DNA of 64,000 bases from Thermoguttaceae bacterium. GTDB taxonomy: Bacteria; Planctomycetota; Planctomycetia; Pirellulales; Thermoguttaceae. A program made the translations under genes and the position numbers. The stretch spans positions 1 to 64,000 of the forward strand of contig JAGBDN010000025.1 of NCBI GenBank assembly GCA_017937485.1, in the 5' to 3' direction. The notes under the pieces were generated by a model. It was not told where the DNA came from, did not search any database, and saw only the letters and a list, made by a program, of their open reading frames with translations. Position 1 is the first letter of the stretch; each line of letters starts with the position of its first letter. Positions 19,681 through 27,972 of this stretch are shown here, piece by piece.

Positions 19681-21150
19681 ATGAAACCAAATTCGCGCCG
19701 CGCCGCCGACGTCCGTAAAAAAAACGGCCGCGTTTACACGCCCCGTCGTATCGTCGAGCGAATCCTCGACTTAGCGGATTATCGCGGCGAAAAAATCGCC
19801 GGAAAGTTAGTCGTCGACCCGAGTTGCGGCGACGGCGCGTTTTTAACCGTCGTCGTCGAGCGTTATTGCCGAGAAAACGCAACCCTCGGCGTCGCGCGAC
19901 TTAAAGCGGATTTAGAAACTTGCGTTCGCGGAATCGAACTCGACTCGACGGAGCGCGAAAAATGCGTTCGCAACCTCGACTCCGTCGCGCTAACTTTTGG
20001 CGTTAAAGGCGTTAACTGGAACGTCGTTTGCGCCGACGCGTTGACGTTCGACCGTTGGAACGGCCAAATCGACTTCGTCGTCGGGAATCCGCCCTACGTT
20101 CGCGTTCACAACTTGGGCGCGTCGTTTGACGCCGTGAAGCGCTTCGAGTTCGCGCAAACCGGAATGACCGACCTTTTTCTCGTTTTTTACGAACTCGGTT
20201 TACGGATGTTAACTCCGTGCGGCGTATTGGCTTACATAACGCCGAGTTCCTATTTTAACAGCGTCGCGGGCGAACGTTTGCGCGAAAAAATAGTCGCCGA
20301 CAATCTCCTTGCGAAACTCGTCGACCTAAAACATCGCCAAGTTTTCGACGCGACGACGTACTCGGCGATTACCGTCCTAACCCCTTGCCGCGAACCGGGT
20401 TCCGCAACCGAATATTTCGAACTTTCCGACGCCGGCGACGCCTTGACGCTAATCGAACGTTTAACGCCCGCCGATTTTTGCGTCGACGGCAAATTTTATT
20501 TTTCGACGCGACGCAACCTTCGATTTCTTCGAGAGATATTAACGTTTCAACCGTCGAAAAACGCCGAACGTTTCGCGGTGAAAAACGGTTTCGCGACGCT
20601 CGCCGACTCGTTTTTCATCGGCGACGACGCAACGTTTGGTTTTACCGACTTTACGATACCCGTCGTGAAAGCGTCGACCGGCGTTTGGTCGCGCGCCCTC
20701 TACCCTTACGACGCGACCGGTCGTTTGCTCCCTTGGGAAACGTTAAGCGCCGTCGCGGAAGTAAAACGTTATTACGAAAGCGCTTGCGAACGTCTTAAAC
20801 AACGAAGTTTAACGAATCCCGCCGACTGGTTCGGCTTCGGCCGAACGCAAGGGTTAAAAGACGTCGCGCGCAACAAATACGCCGTCAATACCTTAATTCG
20901 CGGCGCCGCCGACCTCAAGCTAACGCCAAGTCCCGCCGGAACAGGCGTTTACGGCGGCCTTTACGTCTTAACCGACGTCCCGTTCGCAAAATTGCGCGCC
21001 TTGCTTAACAACGAAGATTTCGAAACTTACGTCTCGCTTTTACAAAAATACAAGAGCGGCGGTTATTACGCGTTTTCGTCGAAAGATTTAAAAACGTTTC
21101 TCGAAAGCCAATTCGTTAAAGCGCAAGGGTTAGCGTCGCTCGAACATTAA
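19681..21150 (+). CDS. N6-adenine DNA methyltransferase, gamma class, apparently solitary
   Basis: A 489-residue SAM-dependent DNA methyltransferase of the Eco57I/TaqI-like type that transfers methyl groups to adenine in a specific site. Motif X (GRVYTPRRIV) precedes motif I (VVDPSCGDGAFL) and the catalytic motif IV is NPPY (VVGNPPYVRVHN), giving the gamma order. The C-terminal part after about residue 250 is a target-recognition region ending in KYKSGGYYAFSSKDLKTFL, a tail seen in type II enzymes. No endonuclease gene adjoins it: ftsH is upstream and ruvX downstream. It could be an orphan regulatory methylase or the remnant of a restriction-modification system. No strong ribosome-binding site precedes the ATG. 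Target sequence unknown. Confidence 0.88.
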   Translation: MKPNSRRAADVRKKNGRVYTPRRIVERILDLADYRGEKIAGKLVVDPSCGDGAFLTVVVERYCRENATLGVARLKADLETCVRGIELDSTEREKCVRNLDSVALTFGVKGVNWNVVCADALTFDRWNGQIDFVVGNPPYVRVHNLGASFDAVKRFEFAQTGMTDLFLVFYELGLRMLTPCGVLAYITPSSYFNSVAGERLREKIVADNLLAKLVDLKHRQVFDATTYSAITVLTPCREPGSATEYFELSDAGDALTLIERLTPADFCVDGKFYFSTRRNLRFLREILTFQPSKNAERFAVKNGFATLADSFFIGDDATFGFTDFTIPVVKASTGVWSRALYPYDATGRLLPWETLSAVAEVKRYYESACERLKQRSLTNPADWFGFGRTQGLKDVARNKYAVNTLIRGAADLKLTPSPAGTGVYGGLYVLTDVPFAKLRALLNNEDFETYVSLLQKYKSGGYYAFSSKDLKTFLESQFVKAQGLASLEH

Positions 21151-21211
21151 ACGCCGCCGCGTTTCCTTTTTTCCAATCATCCTAACCTCAACTTTGTAAG
21201 GACTTGCCGCA

Positions 21212-21700
21212 ATGAAACCGTCCCCGCCGCCGGAAAAGGGCAAAATCGCCGGAATTGACTTCGGAACCGTTCGCATCGGAATCGCGACTTGCGACGCCGA
21301 GCGGCTTATCGCGTTTCCTTACGCGATCTATCGTCGCCGCGACGAAAAGAAGGATCTCGAGTATTTTCAACAGTTTGCGAAAGAAGAACGCATCGTTCAC
21401 TTCGTCCTCGGCCTTCCGCTCCACTGCAACGGCGACCTAAGCGACAAAGCGCGCGAAGCGATCGCGTTTGGAGCGCAACTCGCGGAAGTTACCGGACTTA
21501 CGATCGACTTTCTCGACGAGCGGTTCACCAGCGCGGAAGCCGAAAATTATCTCCGAACGGCGAAACTCAACGCGAAAAAACGCAAAGAGCGACTCGATAT
21601 GGTCGCGGCGCAAATCATTTTATCGACGTACTTAGAACGCGGCTGCGTCGGCACGACCGAGTTTTTAGCGCTCGACGACGAAGAAAAAGCGCAAGACTAA
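21212..21700 (+). CDS. ruvX: YqgF/RuvX family nuclease
   Basis: A 162-residue RNase H-like protein of the YqgF family, annotated as a putative Holliday junction resolvase and linked in E. coli to maturation of the 16S rRNA 5' end. The first catalytic Asp is in IAGIDFGTVRIGIA, the Glu region in FVLGLPLHCNGD, and the last Asp in RLDMVAAQIIL after the conserved DERFTSAEAENYL. AAGGA lies before the ATG. It converges with scpB, 22 bases away. The symbol yqgF is equivalent. Confidence 0.92.
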   Translation: MKPSPPPEKGKIAGIDFGTVRIGIATCDAERLIAFPYAIYRRRDEKKDLEYFQQFAKEERIVHFVLGLPLHCNGDLSDKAREAIAFGAQLAEVTGLTIDFLDERFTSAEAENYLRTAKLNAKKRKERLDMVAAQIILSTYLERGCVGTTEFLALDDEEKAQD

Positions 21701-21722
21701 AAGAAGCGCAAACGTTTCGTCG

Positions 21723-22361
21723 TCAAGAAGTTGCGTCGTTTTCTTTTTCGACGTTCGCCGCGCCGTCCAAACGCTCCGCCGACTTTTTCGCGTCGTCGGC
21801 GAGCGTTTTCGCGGTCTCGGTTTTCACGTCGTCGGCGGTCGACCACGCCCCGTCGCGTCGCGGCAAATCTTCGACGCGGGTCAAGCCGAACGTCGTCAAA
21901 AAGCGTTTCGTCGTCCCGTAAAGGAACGGGCGCCCCAATTCCTCGGAGCGTCCGACGATCTTAATTAGGTCTTGTTCAAGGAGTTGGCGCAGGACGTCGC
22001 CGCAATGGACGCCGCGGATCGACTCGATTTTCGCACGCAAAATCGGTTGTTCGTAAGCGACGATCGCGAGCGTTTCCATCGCCGAACCGGTCAAGCGCGT
22101 CTCGACCGGCGCCTCTTGCAAACGAAAGAGCCAAGGCGCAAACTCGGGCAAAGTCCGAAGTTGGAACCCGCCGGCCGCCTCAACCGCGCAAAAAGCGCTC
22201 CCGACGCGACGGTACCGCTCGTTGAGCCGACGCACCAACGCTCGCGCCCGAGCGCCGTCCTCGACGTCCGCCAAAAGCGCCAATTTGCGACTCGGAATCG
22301 GTTCCTTCGCCAAAAAAAGAACCGCCTCGACGCGCGCCATATCGTCGGCGTTTTCAAGCAT
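21723..22361 (-). CDS. scpB: Segregation and condensation protein B
   Basis: ScpB is the winged-helix partner of ScpA and Smc in chromosome condensation. The 212 residues start with MARVEAVLFLAKEPI-like sequence and contain the diagnostic ETLAIVAYEQPILRAKIESIRGV and LLEQDLIKIVGRSEELGRPFLYGTT. A Lys/Asp-rich tail follows residue 175. It is last in a three-gene minus-strand set with 13 bases between it and the membrane protein upstream. scpA is not in the window. Confidence 0.94.
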   Translation of the reverse strand: MLENADDMARVEAVLFLAKEPIPSRKLALLADVEDGARARALVRRLNERYRRVGSAFCAVEAAGGFQLRTLPEFAPWLFRLQEAPVETRLTGSAMETLAIVAYEQPILRAKIESIRGVHCGDVLRQLLEQDLIKIVGRSEELGRPFLYGTTKRFLTTFGLTRVEDLPRRDGAWSTADDVKTETAKTLADDAKKSAERLDGAANVEKENDATS

Positions 22362-22374
22362 TTACGTCTTTCCG

Positions 22375-23403
22375 TTAAAATTTCGCGGCGTCGAATTTCG
22401 CCAACGCGGCTCGTTGCGCCGACGTCGGATCGACGTCGACCGCTTCGCAAAACGTCGCGACGCCTTCGTCCGTCGTCGCGAACCCGGACGCGCGCCAGAA
22501 CCGCCCGCCCCAACGTTCGATTCGCGGAGCGCCGACGCCGCGTTCCTTCATTTCGTCTTGCAAACGCGCCGCCAACGCCGTTTCGTCTTCGTCGGCAACG
22601 TCCGACGCGACCGACTCCGTCGCAAGCTCCGTCGTTTCAACGTTTACCGTCCCGACGTCCGCGTCGGCGTCAAGGGCGGCTTCCGACGCGGCGTAATCCG
22701 CGACGTTCGCGTCCGGTTCCGAAGCCGGCGGCGTTTCGTCGAATTCGTTCGCAACGTTAGGCGTTCCCGCCTCTTCCGCCGCGACGTAATCCGCAAAACT
22801 CGAACCCGATTCCGCAATCGGCGATTTTAACGGCTCGTCGACCTCGGGCCTGACTTCTTGCGATTTCGCGTTTTCCGCCGCGACGTAATCCGCAAAACTC
22901 GCCCCCGGTTCCGCAATCGGCGATTTTAACGACTCGTCGCCCTCGGACGCGACTTCTTGCGGTTCCAACGCTTCCGAAGCGCTCGTTTCCGCGACGACGT
23001 AACCGGCGAACCCGCCGTCGACGTTCGCAACCGTTTGAACGTCCGTCGACGCGTCGACGCCCAAAAGTTCGCGCGCGCCTTCCTCGCCGTATTCGTCGGT
23101 CAAAAAGTCGCGAAAACTCGGAGCTTGCGCCAACTTCTCGCGCATTTTTTCGTCCGCCGTCGCGGCGTTTTCCGTCGACGAAACCTTGAAGAACGACGTC
23201 TTGCCGATCAACGCGCGGCAGCGTTCGAGCCAATCGCTCGAAGCCGCTCGAAAATGGGGCGAATAATACGCGCCAAACGACGCGGCGCAAATTGACAGCG
23301 TCGCCAACCCGGTTTTTAATCCCTTGCCGCGTTTCACTTTAGAACGCTCCGCCTGTTCTGCGGCGACGTTTTCCGAATTGGCACTTCGCTTATTTTTGGG
23401 CAT
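22375..23403 (-). CDS. Membrane-anchored protein with FADYVAAE repeats
   Basis: A 342-residue protein that I do not recognise. A basic N-terminus is followed by one hydrophobic segment (LKTGLATLSICAASFGAYY, about 30-48), so it is probably anchored with the rest on one side of the membrane. The middle is acidic and repetitive: two 33-residue units at about 145-210 share LKSPIAE...FADYVAAE, and weaker copies FAGYVVAE and VADYAASE flank them. The C-terminal 60 residues (LQDEMKERGVGAPRIERWGG...) look globular and are not repetitive. AAGGAAA lies upstream of the ATG. It lies between a TPR lipoprotein (12 bases) and scpB (13 bases), so it is likely co-transcribed with them. Confidence 0.75.
   Translation of the reverse strand: MPKNKRSANSENVAAEQAERSKVKRGKGLKTGLATLSICAASFGAYYSPHFRAASSDWLERCRALIGKTSFFKVSSTENAATADEKMREKLAQAPSFRDFLTDEYGEEGARELLGVDASTDVQTVANVDGGFAGYVVAETSASEALEPQEVASEGDESLKSPIAEPGASFADYVAAENAKSQEVRPEVDEPLKSPIAESGSSFADYVAAEEAGTPNVANEFDETPPASEPDANVADYAASEAALDADADVGTVNVETTELATESVASDVADEDETALAARLQDEMKERGVGAPRIERWGGRFWRASGFATTDEGVATFCEAVDVDPTSAQRAALAKFDAAKF
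22774..22971 (-). repeat. 99-bp in-frame tandem repeat
   Basis: Two copies start at about 22774 and 22873 with TTCCGCCGCGACGTAATC shared exactly, followed by mostly identical sequence. The period of 99 keeps the reading frame and encodes the 33-residue FADYVAAE unit. Confidence 0.75.
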
Positions 23404-23415
23404 CGGGGCGTTTCC

Positions 23416-24099
23416 TTATTCTCGCTCTTCGACCGTTTGCGACACGTCGGCGTCTTCTTGCGACGCGCTTTCGCTTTCGCCGTCGGCGTCGCGGTATCCC
23501 AATTCGGCGGCTTTTTTAAGGTCGACCGTCGCGTGTTCGGTATCGCCGGTATGATCGTAAATTTCGCCGCGACGGTGATACGCTTCGGCGTGTTCCGGCG
23601 CAAGCTCGACGCATTTCGTAAACGCTTCGATTCCGGCGTTCCAATCGCCTTGATATTGCGCCGCGACGCCGCGGATAAAGTAAGCGTCCGCGTACTTTGC
23701 GTCGAGTTCCAACGTTTTGTCGCAGTCCGCGATCGCCTTCGCGAAATTTTCGTTCGCTTTTTCGGCTTCGGCGGTTCCGGTCTTCACGTCGCCGTTGGTC
23801 GCGGCGGCCTCCGCCAAACGATACCGTTCTTCGGCGATCGCCAAGGAAGCGGCGGCGCGACCGAAATAAGCGTCGACGGCGTTCGGGTCGGCGGCGATCG
23901 CTTCGCTAAAGGCGTCGTAAGCGCGCGTCCACTCTCCGACGTCCAACGCGGCGACTCCGGCGTCGATCGCCCCTCCCGACGACGCTTGCGAAGCGTCGCC
24001 GTTGTTCGGATTTTCGCCGCTCTTACCTTTGTCGCAACCGCCGCAACACGCGACCGTCAACGCCGCCGTCGTTCCGACCGCCCAAAAAAATCGCTTCAT
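23416..24099 (-). CDS. TPR-repeat lipoprotein
   Basis: A 227-residue exported protein. The signal ends in a lipobox-like LTVACCGGC, with lipidation likely on one of these Cys. Tetratricopeptide repeats follow: AYDAFSEAIAADPNAVDAYFGRAAA, then KYADAYFIRGVAAQYQGDW and EAFTKCVELAPEHAEAYHRRGEI-type units, with a last DLKKAAELGY helix. Such proteins act as scaffolds for protein assemblies, but no partner can be named. It is first in the operon with the FADYVAAE protein and scpB, and a clear promoter lies about 110 bases upstream. Confidence 0.85.
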   Translation of the reverse strand: MKRFFWAVGTTAALTVACCGGCDKGKSGENPNNGDASQASSGGAIDAGVAALDVGEWTRAYDAFSEAIAADPNAVDAYFGRAAASLAIAEERYRLAEAAATNGDVKTGTAEAEKANENFAKAIADCDKTLELDAKYADAYFIRGVAAQYQGDWNAGIEAFTKCVELAPEHAEAYHRRGEIYDHTGDTEHATVDLKKAAELGYRDADGESESASQEDADVSQTVEERE

Positions 24100-24210
24100 C
24101 TTTCTCGACCGTCCTAAATTTACGCGTTATTTTTTCTTCAAACGCCGCAAACTACCTTTCTTTCCTTCTTGCAACGTCTAAGAAAGGCGTAAAACGGCGA
24201 AACCTCGCGT

Positions 24211-24239
24211 ATTTTAACGATTATCCGGCGATATGTAAA
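24211..24239 (-). promoter_or_regulatory. Promoter of the TPR lipoprotein-scpB operon
   Basis: On the minus strand TTTACA (24239-24234), a 17-bp spacer and TAAAAT (24216-24211). Confidence 0.65.
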
Positions 24240-24330
24240 CGTCAAACCGCGCCGATTTACGCGATTCGGAAAGAAAAATTGGAAAATTTGAAAAACAAGA
24301 GAAAAAATCGTCGCTTTCCTTCGGCGCGTA

Positions 24331-24373
24331 AAAAAACGCTCGAACGGCGCTTCAATTCGCCGCTCGAGCGTTT
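24331..24373 (-). terminator. Intrinsic terminator of the TIM-barrel protein gene
   Basis: AAACGCTCGA-A-CGGCG (24334-24349) pairs with CGCCG-C-TCGAGCGTTT (24358-24373) with one mismatch; on the minus strand it is followed by about seven U. Confidence 0.88.
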
Positions 24374-24408
24374 CCTATTTCATCTTATTTTCGGTTTAAA
24401 CGCAAATA

Positions 24409-25299
24409 TTACGCTTTCCCCATTTTCTTCAAATTCTCAAACGCTTCGGCGCACGCTTCCAGCGCGTCGCTTCCGTCGCGGAAATCTTCCTGTTCGACGA
24501 TATACCACTCGACGCCCGCCTTCGTTTCGCAAAGCTCGAACATTTTCGCCCAGTCGACCGAGTCTTCCGGCGACGCGACGACGGCGCCCTTCGTCCCCGG
24601 CTTCCCGTGCGCCTTGACGTGCAGAAGTTGACCGCGCCCGGGCTGTTTTTCGATTTCCGCGTAAGGGTCGCCGCCGCCCGAAAGGCAGTTGCCGACGTCC
24701 ATTTGCGCGATCACGTCCTTGCGAGTCCGGTTGAAGAAGACTTCCCAAGCGGTCTTGCCGTTAATATTAGCAAAGTCGTTAAAGTGCGCGTGAAAACCGA
24801 TTTGCATCCCGACTTTCGCCGCTTTCGCCGCGATTTCGTTGAAGAGGTAAGCGGTCATTTGGTTCCCGGCGTCCGTTTTGCAGGACTCCGACAACCCGCC
24901 CGCGACGATCAAGCGGGAATTGCCCAACGTCTTTTCAAATTCGACCGTCGCTTCGAACGCGCCGTCGAGAAGTTGCGGAACGCCGAGGTGCGTACTAATC
25001 GCTTTCAGGCCCGCGTCGTCGAGCGCTTTGCGAACTTCCTTCGCGCTTTTGCCGTAATAACCGGCGAACTCGACGCCTTCGTACCCCATTTCGGCGATTT
25101 TTTTCATCGTTCCGGCAAAATCTTTCGCCGCGTATTCTCGGAGCGAATAAACCTGCAACGCCAGCGGAATCTTTTTCACCGGTTTAATCGGCGCGGCGTC
25201 GGCCCCCCAAGCGGTCAAAGTCGTCGCGGAAGAAAAAGCGCCCGACGCGAAGCAAGCGGTCGCGCCGAGTCCGGCTTGAAGAAAACGTCGTCGATTCAT
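24409..25299 (-). CDS. Tat-exported sugar phosphate isomerase/epimerase-like TIM-barrel protein
   Basis: A 296-residue protein of the AP-endonuclease-2-like TIM-barrel group (xylose isomerase-like). The start MNRRRFLQAGLGATACFASG is a twin-arginine signal, so it is exported folded. Likely metal ligands are the Glu in GYEGVEFAGYYG, the Glu/His region around VEFEKTLG, His in IGFHAHFNDF and Asp/Asn in AQMDVGNCLSGG, with a late Glu in YIVEQED. The substrate is not known for this branch; many homologues occur in planctomycetes. AAGGAG lies seven bases before the ATG at 25299, which decides the start over an upstream one at 25383. It is downstream of the kinase gene on the same strand. Confidence 0.87.
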   Translation of the reverse strand: MNRRRFLQAGLGATACFASGAFSSATTLTAWGADAAPIKPVKKIPLALQVYSLREYAAKDFAGTMKKIAEMGYEGVEFAGYYGKSAKEVRKALDDAGLKAISTHLGVPQLLDGAFEATVEFEKTLGNSRLIVAGGLSESCKTDAGNQMTAYLFNEIAAKAAKVGMQIGFHAHFNDFANINGKTAWEVFFNRTRKDVIAQMDVGNCLSGGGDPYAEIEKQPGRGQLLHVKAHGKPGTKGAVVASPEDSVDWAKMFELCETKAGVEWYIVEQEDFRDGSDALEACAEAFENLKKMGKA

Positions 25300-25486
25300 T
25301 AGTCGCTCCTTACGACGCGACGAAATCCGCCGACAGTCGTTCGAAAACGTCTCCGAACGCCTCGTCGAAACCTCGCCGCGCACAAAATAAACGGAAAATC
25401 TTTCCTAAAACGCCAAAAATTTCGTCGAGCGAAGCGCCGCGTCGCTTTTTTCTCGCCGTTCGCGCCGCGCCGCCTATCTCGTCTTC

Positions 25487-27244
25487 TTATTTTTCCTCGT
25501 CGCCGTCGCTTTCGTAATCCTCGTAGTCTTCGTAATCGGCGTAATAATCGTCGGCGGGCTCGTCGGCGACTTCCGGCTCGACGGGCGGCGTCGCCGTCAA
25601 CGCGTCGACGGCGGCGTCGAGCGCGGCGTCGAAGTCGTCGACCGGGAAATCGCTTTCGTCGGCGGACGTTTTCGGTTCTTCGGCGGCTTCCGACGCAACC
25701 TCTTTCGCTTCCGTCGTTTTTGCTTCGGCGGGAGCGGCGACGGGCGTCTCGGCCTTTTCCGCCTTCTTTTCTTCCGCGTTCCCTTCGAAGAGTTGCGGCG
25801 ACGAAAGTTTCAACAAGAGCAAGAGGAGACGCTTCATCGCGATCGGCATCCCGACGGCGAGACGCGTTTTGCTCCGTTTCGCGGCGGCGGCCCACTTGAC
25901 TTGCGTTTCGTCGAGAAGCAAAACAGCCGGAATATCGCGGGTCGTCGGGGAATCGAGAAGACGGTTAAACCCTTCGACGGCGCGCTTTCCGATCGTTTGC
26001 GCGTTGAACAAAACGGCGCCGACGCCGCTGTCCGGATCGTCGAGCCGCTCGATCGCCCGGTCGACGTTCGAGATGACGAGCGCGCGGAACCCGGCGTTCT
26101 TAAACGATTGGCGGAACGTGTTTTGCAACTCGACGTTCGCTTCGACGATCAAGACGGTCGGCAAGTTGACGCGCTCTTTTTTTGCCGACGCGGCCAAGCT
26201 CGTTTGGACGTTGACCTCCTCGTCGATCTCGCCGCTTTCGAGTTTTTTGACGGCGATTTCCAAGTCGGCCAACATCGCGCCCGGCGATTGATACCGCTCT
26301 TCCGGGTCGAGTTTCATCGCCTTTTCGACGATAAACGCCAAAACGCGCGGAACAAACGGAGCGACGTCGCGAATCGGACGGACGTTGCGGAATCGCGCCG
26401 AGTCGAGCCGCTTCGCCCGCTCTTTAATTTCGCCGAGCGGAGCGACGCCGGTCAAAAGCTGATAAAAAATCGCGCCCAAGAAGTAAACGTCGCTTCGTTT
26501 GTCGTCGCGGCGGACGCGAGTCGTTCGCTCGAGCGCGGCGTACTCGATCGCCCGTTGGTTCTTCCAGTTCGAGTTGTTGTCGTCGGCCAAGAGCCCGAAG
26601 TCGAGCAGAACCGCCTTCCCGGAACTCGACAACATAATGTTCGACAGCTTCATATCGCGGTGTTGGTACCCGCGTTTGAAGGCGTAATCGAGCGCCGAGC
26701 AAACGTCGGTAACGATGCGGGTTGCGCGCTTCGGCTCGACGATCCCGTTCTTTTGCGCCTTCACTTCTTCGCGGAGCGTTCGCCCCTCGATGAAGTCCAT
26801 CACCATATAATGGTCGTACTTCGTCGACTTCGACTCGTAAACCGCCGCGACGTTCGGGTGGCGCAACTCGACGCCGAGTTCGGCTTCCCGCGTAAATTCG
26901 TCGATCGCCGTTTTATCTTCGCGGAAACGAGCCCGCAAGACCTTCACCGCGACGACTTTCCCGGTCGTCTTGTGAACGCAACGGAAAACTCGAGCGAAGG
27001 AACCGGAACCGATCATATACTGAATGCGGTAGTCGCCGTAATAAAAGCCGGTCGTTTCGCCGCTCGCCAACCGCTCGACCTGATACTTCGTCAAGTATCC
27101 GAGCCGCTGCGCCGACTGCAAAAACTGTTCGGCGGTGAAATTCTGCGACCCAAACGAATTTTCAACGTCGCGAATCTTACCCATATCCAAGAGGTCGAGG
27201 GATAAGAGTCGTTGCGTGAGATCGTCGACGGAGAGTTCGGACAT
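25487..27244 (-). CDS. Ser/Thr protein kinase fused to a degenerate receiver domain
   Basis: A 585-residue Hanks-type kinase. An N-terminal helical region ends in LTKYQVERLASGETTGFYYGDYRI, typical of planctomycetal kinases. The kinase domain spans about 70-330: P-loop GSGSFARVF, VAVKVL Lys, HRDMKLSNIML and LLDFGLL. The APE motif reads ALE. From about 365 a receiver-like fold follows (PTVLIVEANVELQNTF), but the acidic pair is degenerate and the phospho-Asp position is Asn (AVLFNAQTIG), so it probably cannot be phosphorylated. The C-terminus is an acidic Ala/Glu/Pro tail ending in Tyr-Glu-Asp repeats. No transmembrane segment is evident, so it is likely cytoplasmic. A promoter lies about 130 bases upstream. 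Confidence 0.9.
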   Translation of the reverse strand: MSELSVDDLTQRLLSLDLLDMGKIRDVENSFGSQNFTAEQFLQSAQRLGYLTKYQVERLASGETTGFYYGDYRIQYMIGSGSFARVFRCVHKTTGKVVAVKVLRARFREDKTAIDEFTREAELGVELRHPNVAAVYESKSTKYDHYMVMDFIEGRTLREEVKAQKNGIVEPKRATRIVTDVCSALDYAFKRGYQHRDMKLSNIMLSSSGKAVLLDFGLLADDNNSNWKNQRAIEYAALERTTRVRRDDKRSDVYFLGAIFYQLLTGVAPLGEIKERAKRLDSARFRNVRPIRDVAPFVPRVLAFIVEKAMKLDPEERYQSPGAMLADLEIAVKKLESGEIDEEVNVQTSLAASAKKERVNLPTVLIVEANVELQNTFRQSFKNAGFRALVISNVDRAIERLDDPDSGVGAVLFNAQTIGKRAVEGFNRLLDSPTTRDIPAVLLLDETQVKWAAAAKRSKTRLAVGMPIAMKRLLLLLLKLSSPQLFEGNAEEKKAEKAETPVAAPAEAKTTEAKEVASEAAEEPKTSADESDFPVDDFDAALDAAVDALTATPPVEPEVADEPADDYYADYEDYEDYESDGDEEK

Positions 27245-27374
27245 TGCGGTTTCCTAAAATTGTCGTTCATCTTCTTGGTTGCGAAACAAACGCTCGACGC
27301 GCCGAAACGTCGAGGAGAAAGCGCCGCGCCTTTCCGAAAAAATCGCCGCGAACCGCGCTTTCCTCGTTTTTCCG

Positions 27375-27403
27375 ATTATACACTAAATCAAGTCAAAAGT
27401 CAT
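27375..27403 (-). promoter_or_regulatory. Promoter of the kinase gene
   Basis: On the minus strand ATGACT (27403-27398), a 17-bp spacer and a perfect TATAAT (27380-27375). Confidence 0.6.
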
Positions 27404-27537
27404 TCAAAATTTTCGTTGAAACGAGCTAAAACAAAAAATTTCGCTCTTTTTTTGTAAAAATTTGCCGAAAAATTGCGCCGGAAGCGTCGCGACGCTTAAA
27501 AAATTGGGCGAAACGCGAAAAAAAAGCGGCGCGGACG

Positions 27538-27566
27538 TTGAACGAAAAAATTTTTCCTTATATAAT
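27538..27566 (+). promoter_or_regulatory. Promoter of the small lipoprotein-LRR operon
   Basis: TTGAAC (27538-27543), a 17-bp spacer and TATAAT (27561-27566). The rest of the 27245-27656 gap between divergent genes shows no further gene. Confidence 0.8.
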
Positions 27567-27656
27567 AGGGAAAGTTTTGAAACGTTTTTGAACGCGTTCG
27601 CGGTTCGTCGCCGCCTCGCGCTCCCCTAAGTCGACGGTCGAGGAGAATCGTAAGGA

Positions 27657-27938
27657 ATGAAACGCTCGATTTCGCTTTGGACGGCCTGCGCCCTCGTCGG
27701 GTTCGCCGCTCTCGGTTGCCAAGAGAAACCGGAAATCGCTTTCGAAGAATACGGCGAAACAACGGCGACGCTCCCGTTCGTCGAAAATCTTCCCGACGAC
27801 TTCCCTCTTCCGGAAGAAGCCGATCCGCCGACCTGTTTAATGCGCGAACAAGCGATCAACGGCGCGAAATTTGACCGCGAACTGATTAAAAAAGCGGCGG
27901 AAGAAAAAGCCGGCGCGACCAATTCCCAAGCGAAATAG
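27657..27938 (+). CDS. Small lipoprotein
   Basis: A 93-residue lipoprotein: signal MKRSISLWTACALVGFAALGC with a lipobox ending at Cys21, followed by about 70 mostly polar residues with no family I recognise (PFVENLPDDFPLPEEADPPT is Pro/Glu-rich and probably unstructured). GAGGAG and AAGGA lie upstream of the ATG. It starts an operon with the leucine-rich lipoprotein 34 bases downstream, so the two may work together at a membrane. Confidence 0.8.
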   Translation: MKRSISLWTACALVGFAALGCQEKPEIAFEEYGETTATLPFVENLPDDFPLPEEADPPTCLMREQAINGAKFDRELIKKAAEEKAGATNSQAK

Positions 27939-27972
27939 CGCAAATTACGCAAAGTTTAAGGAGGCGCGTCCA

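Noticed and set aside
19681..21150. Type I restriction system modification subunit
   Set aside because: No hsdS or hsdR neighbour, and motif order plus tail fit a type II gamma methylase better.
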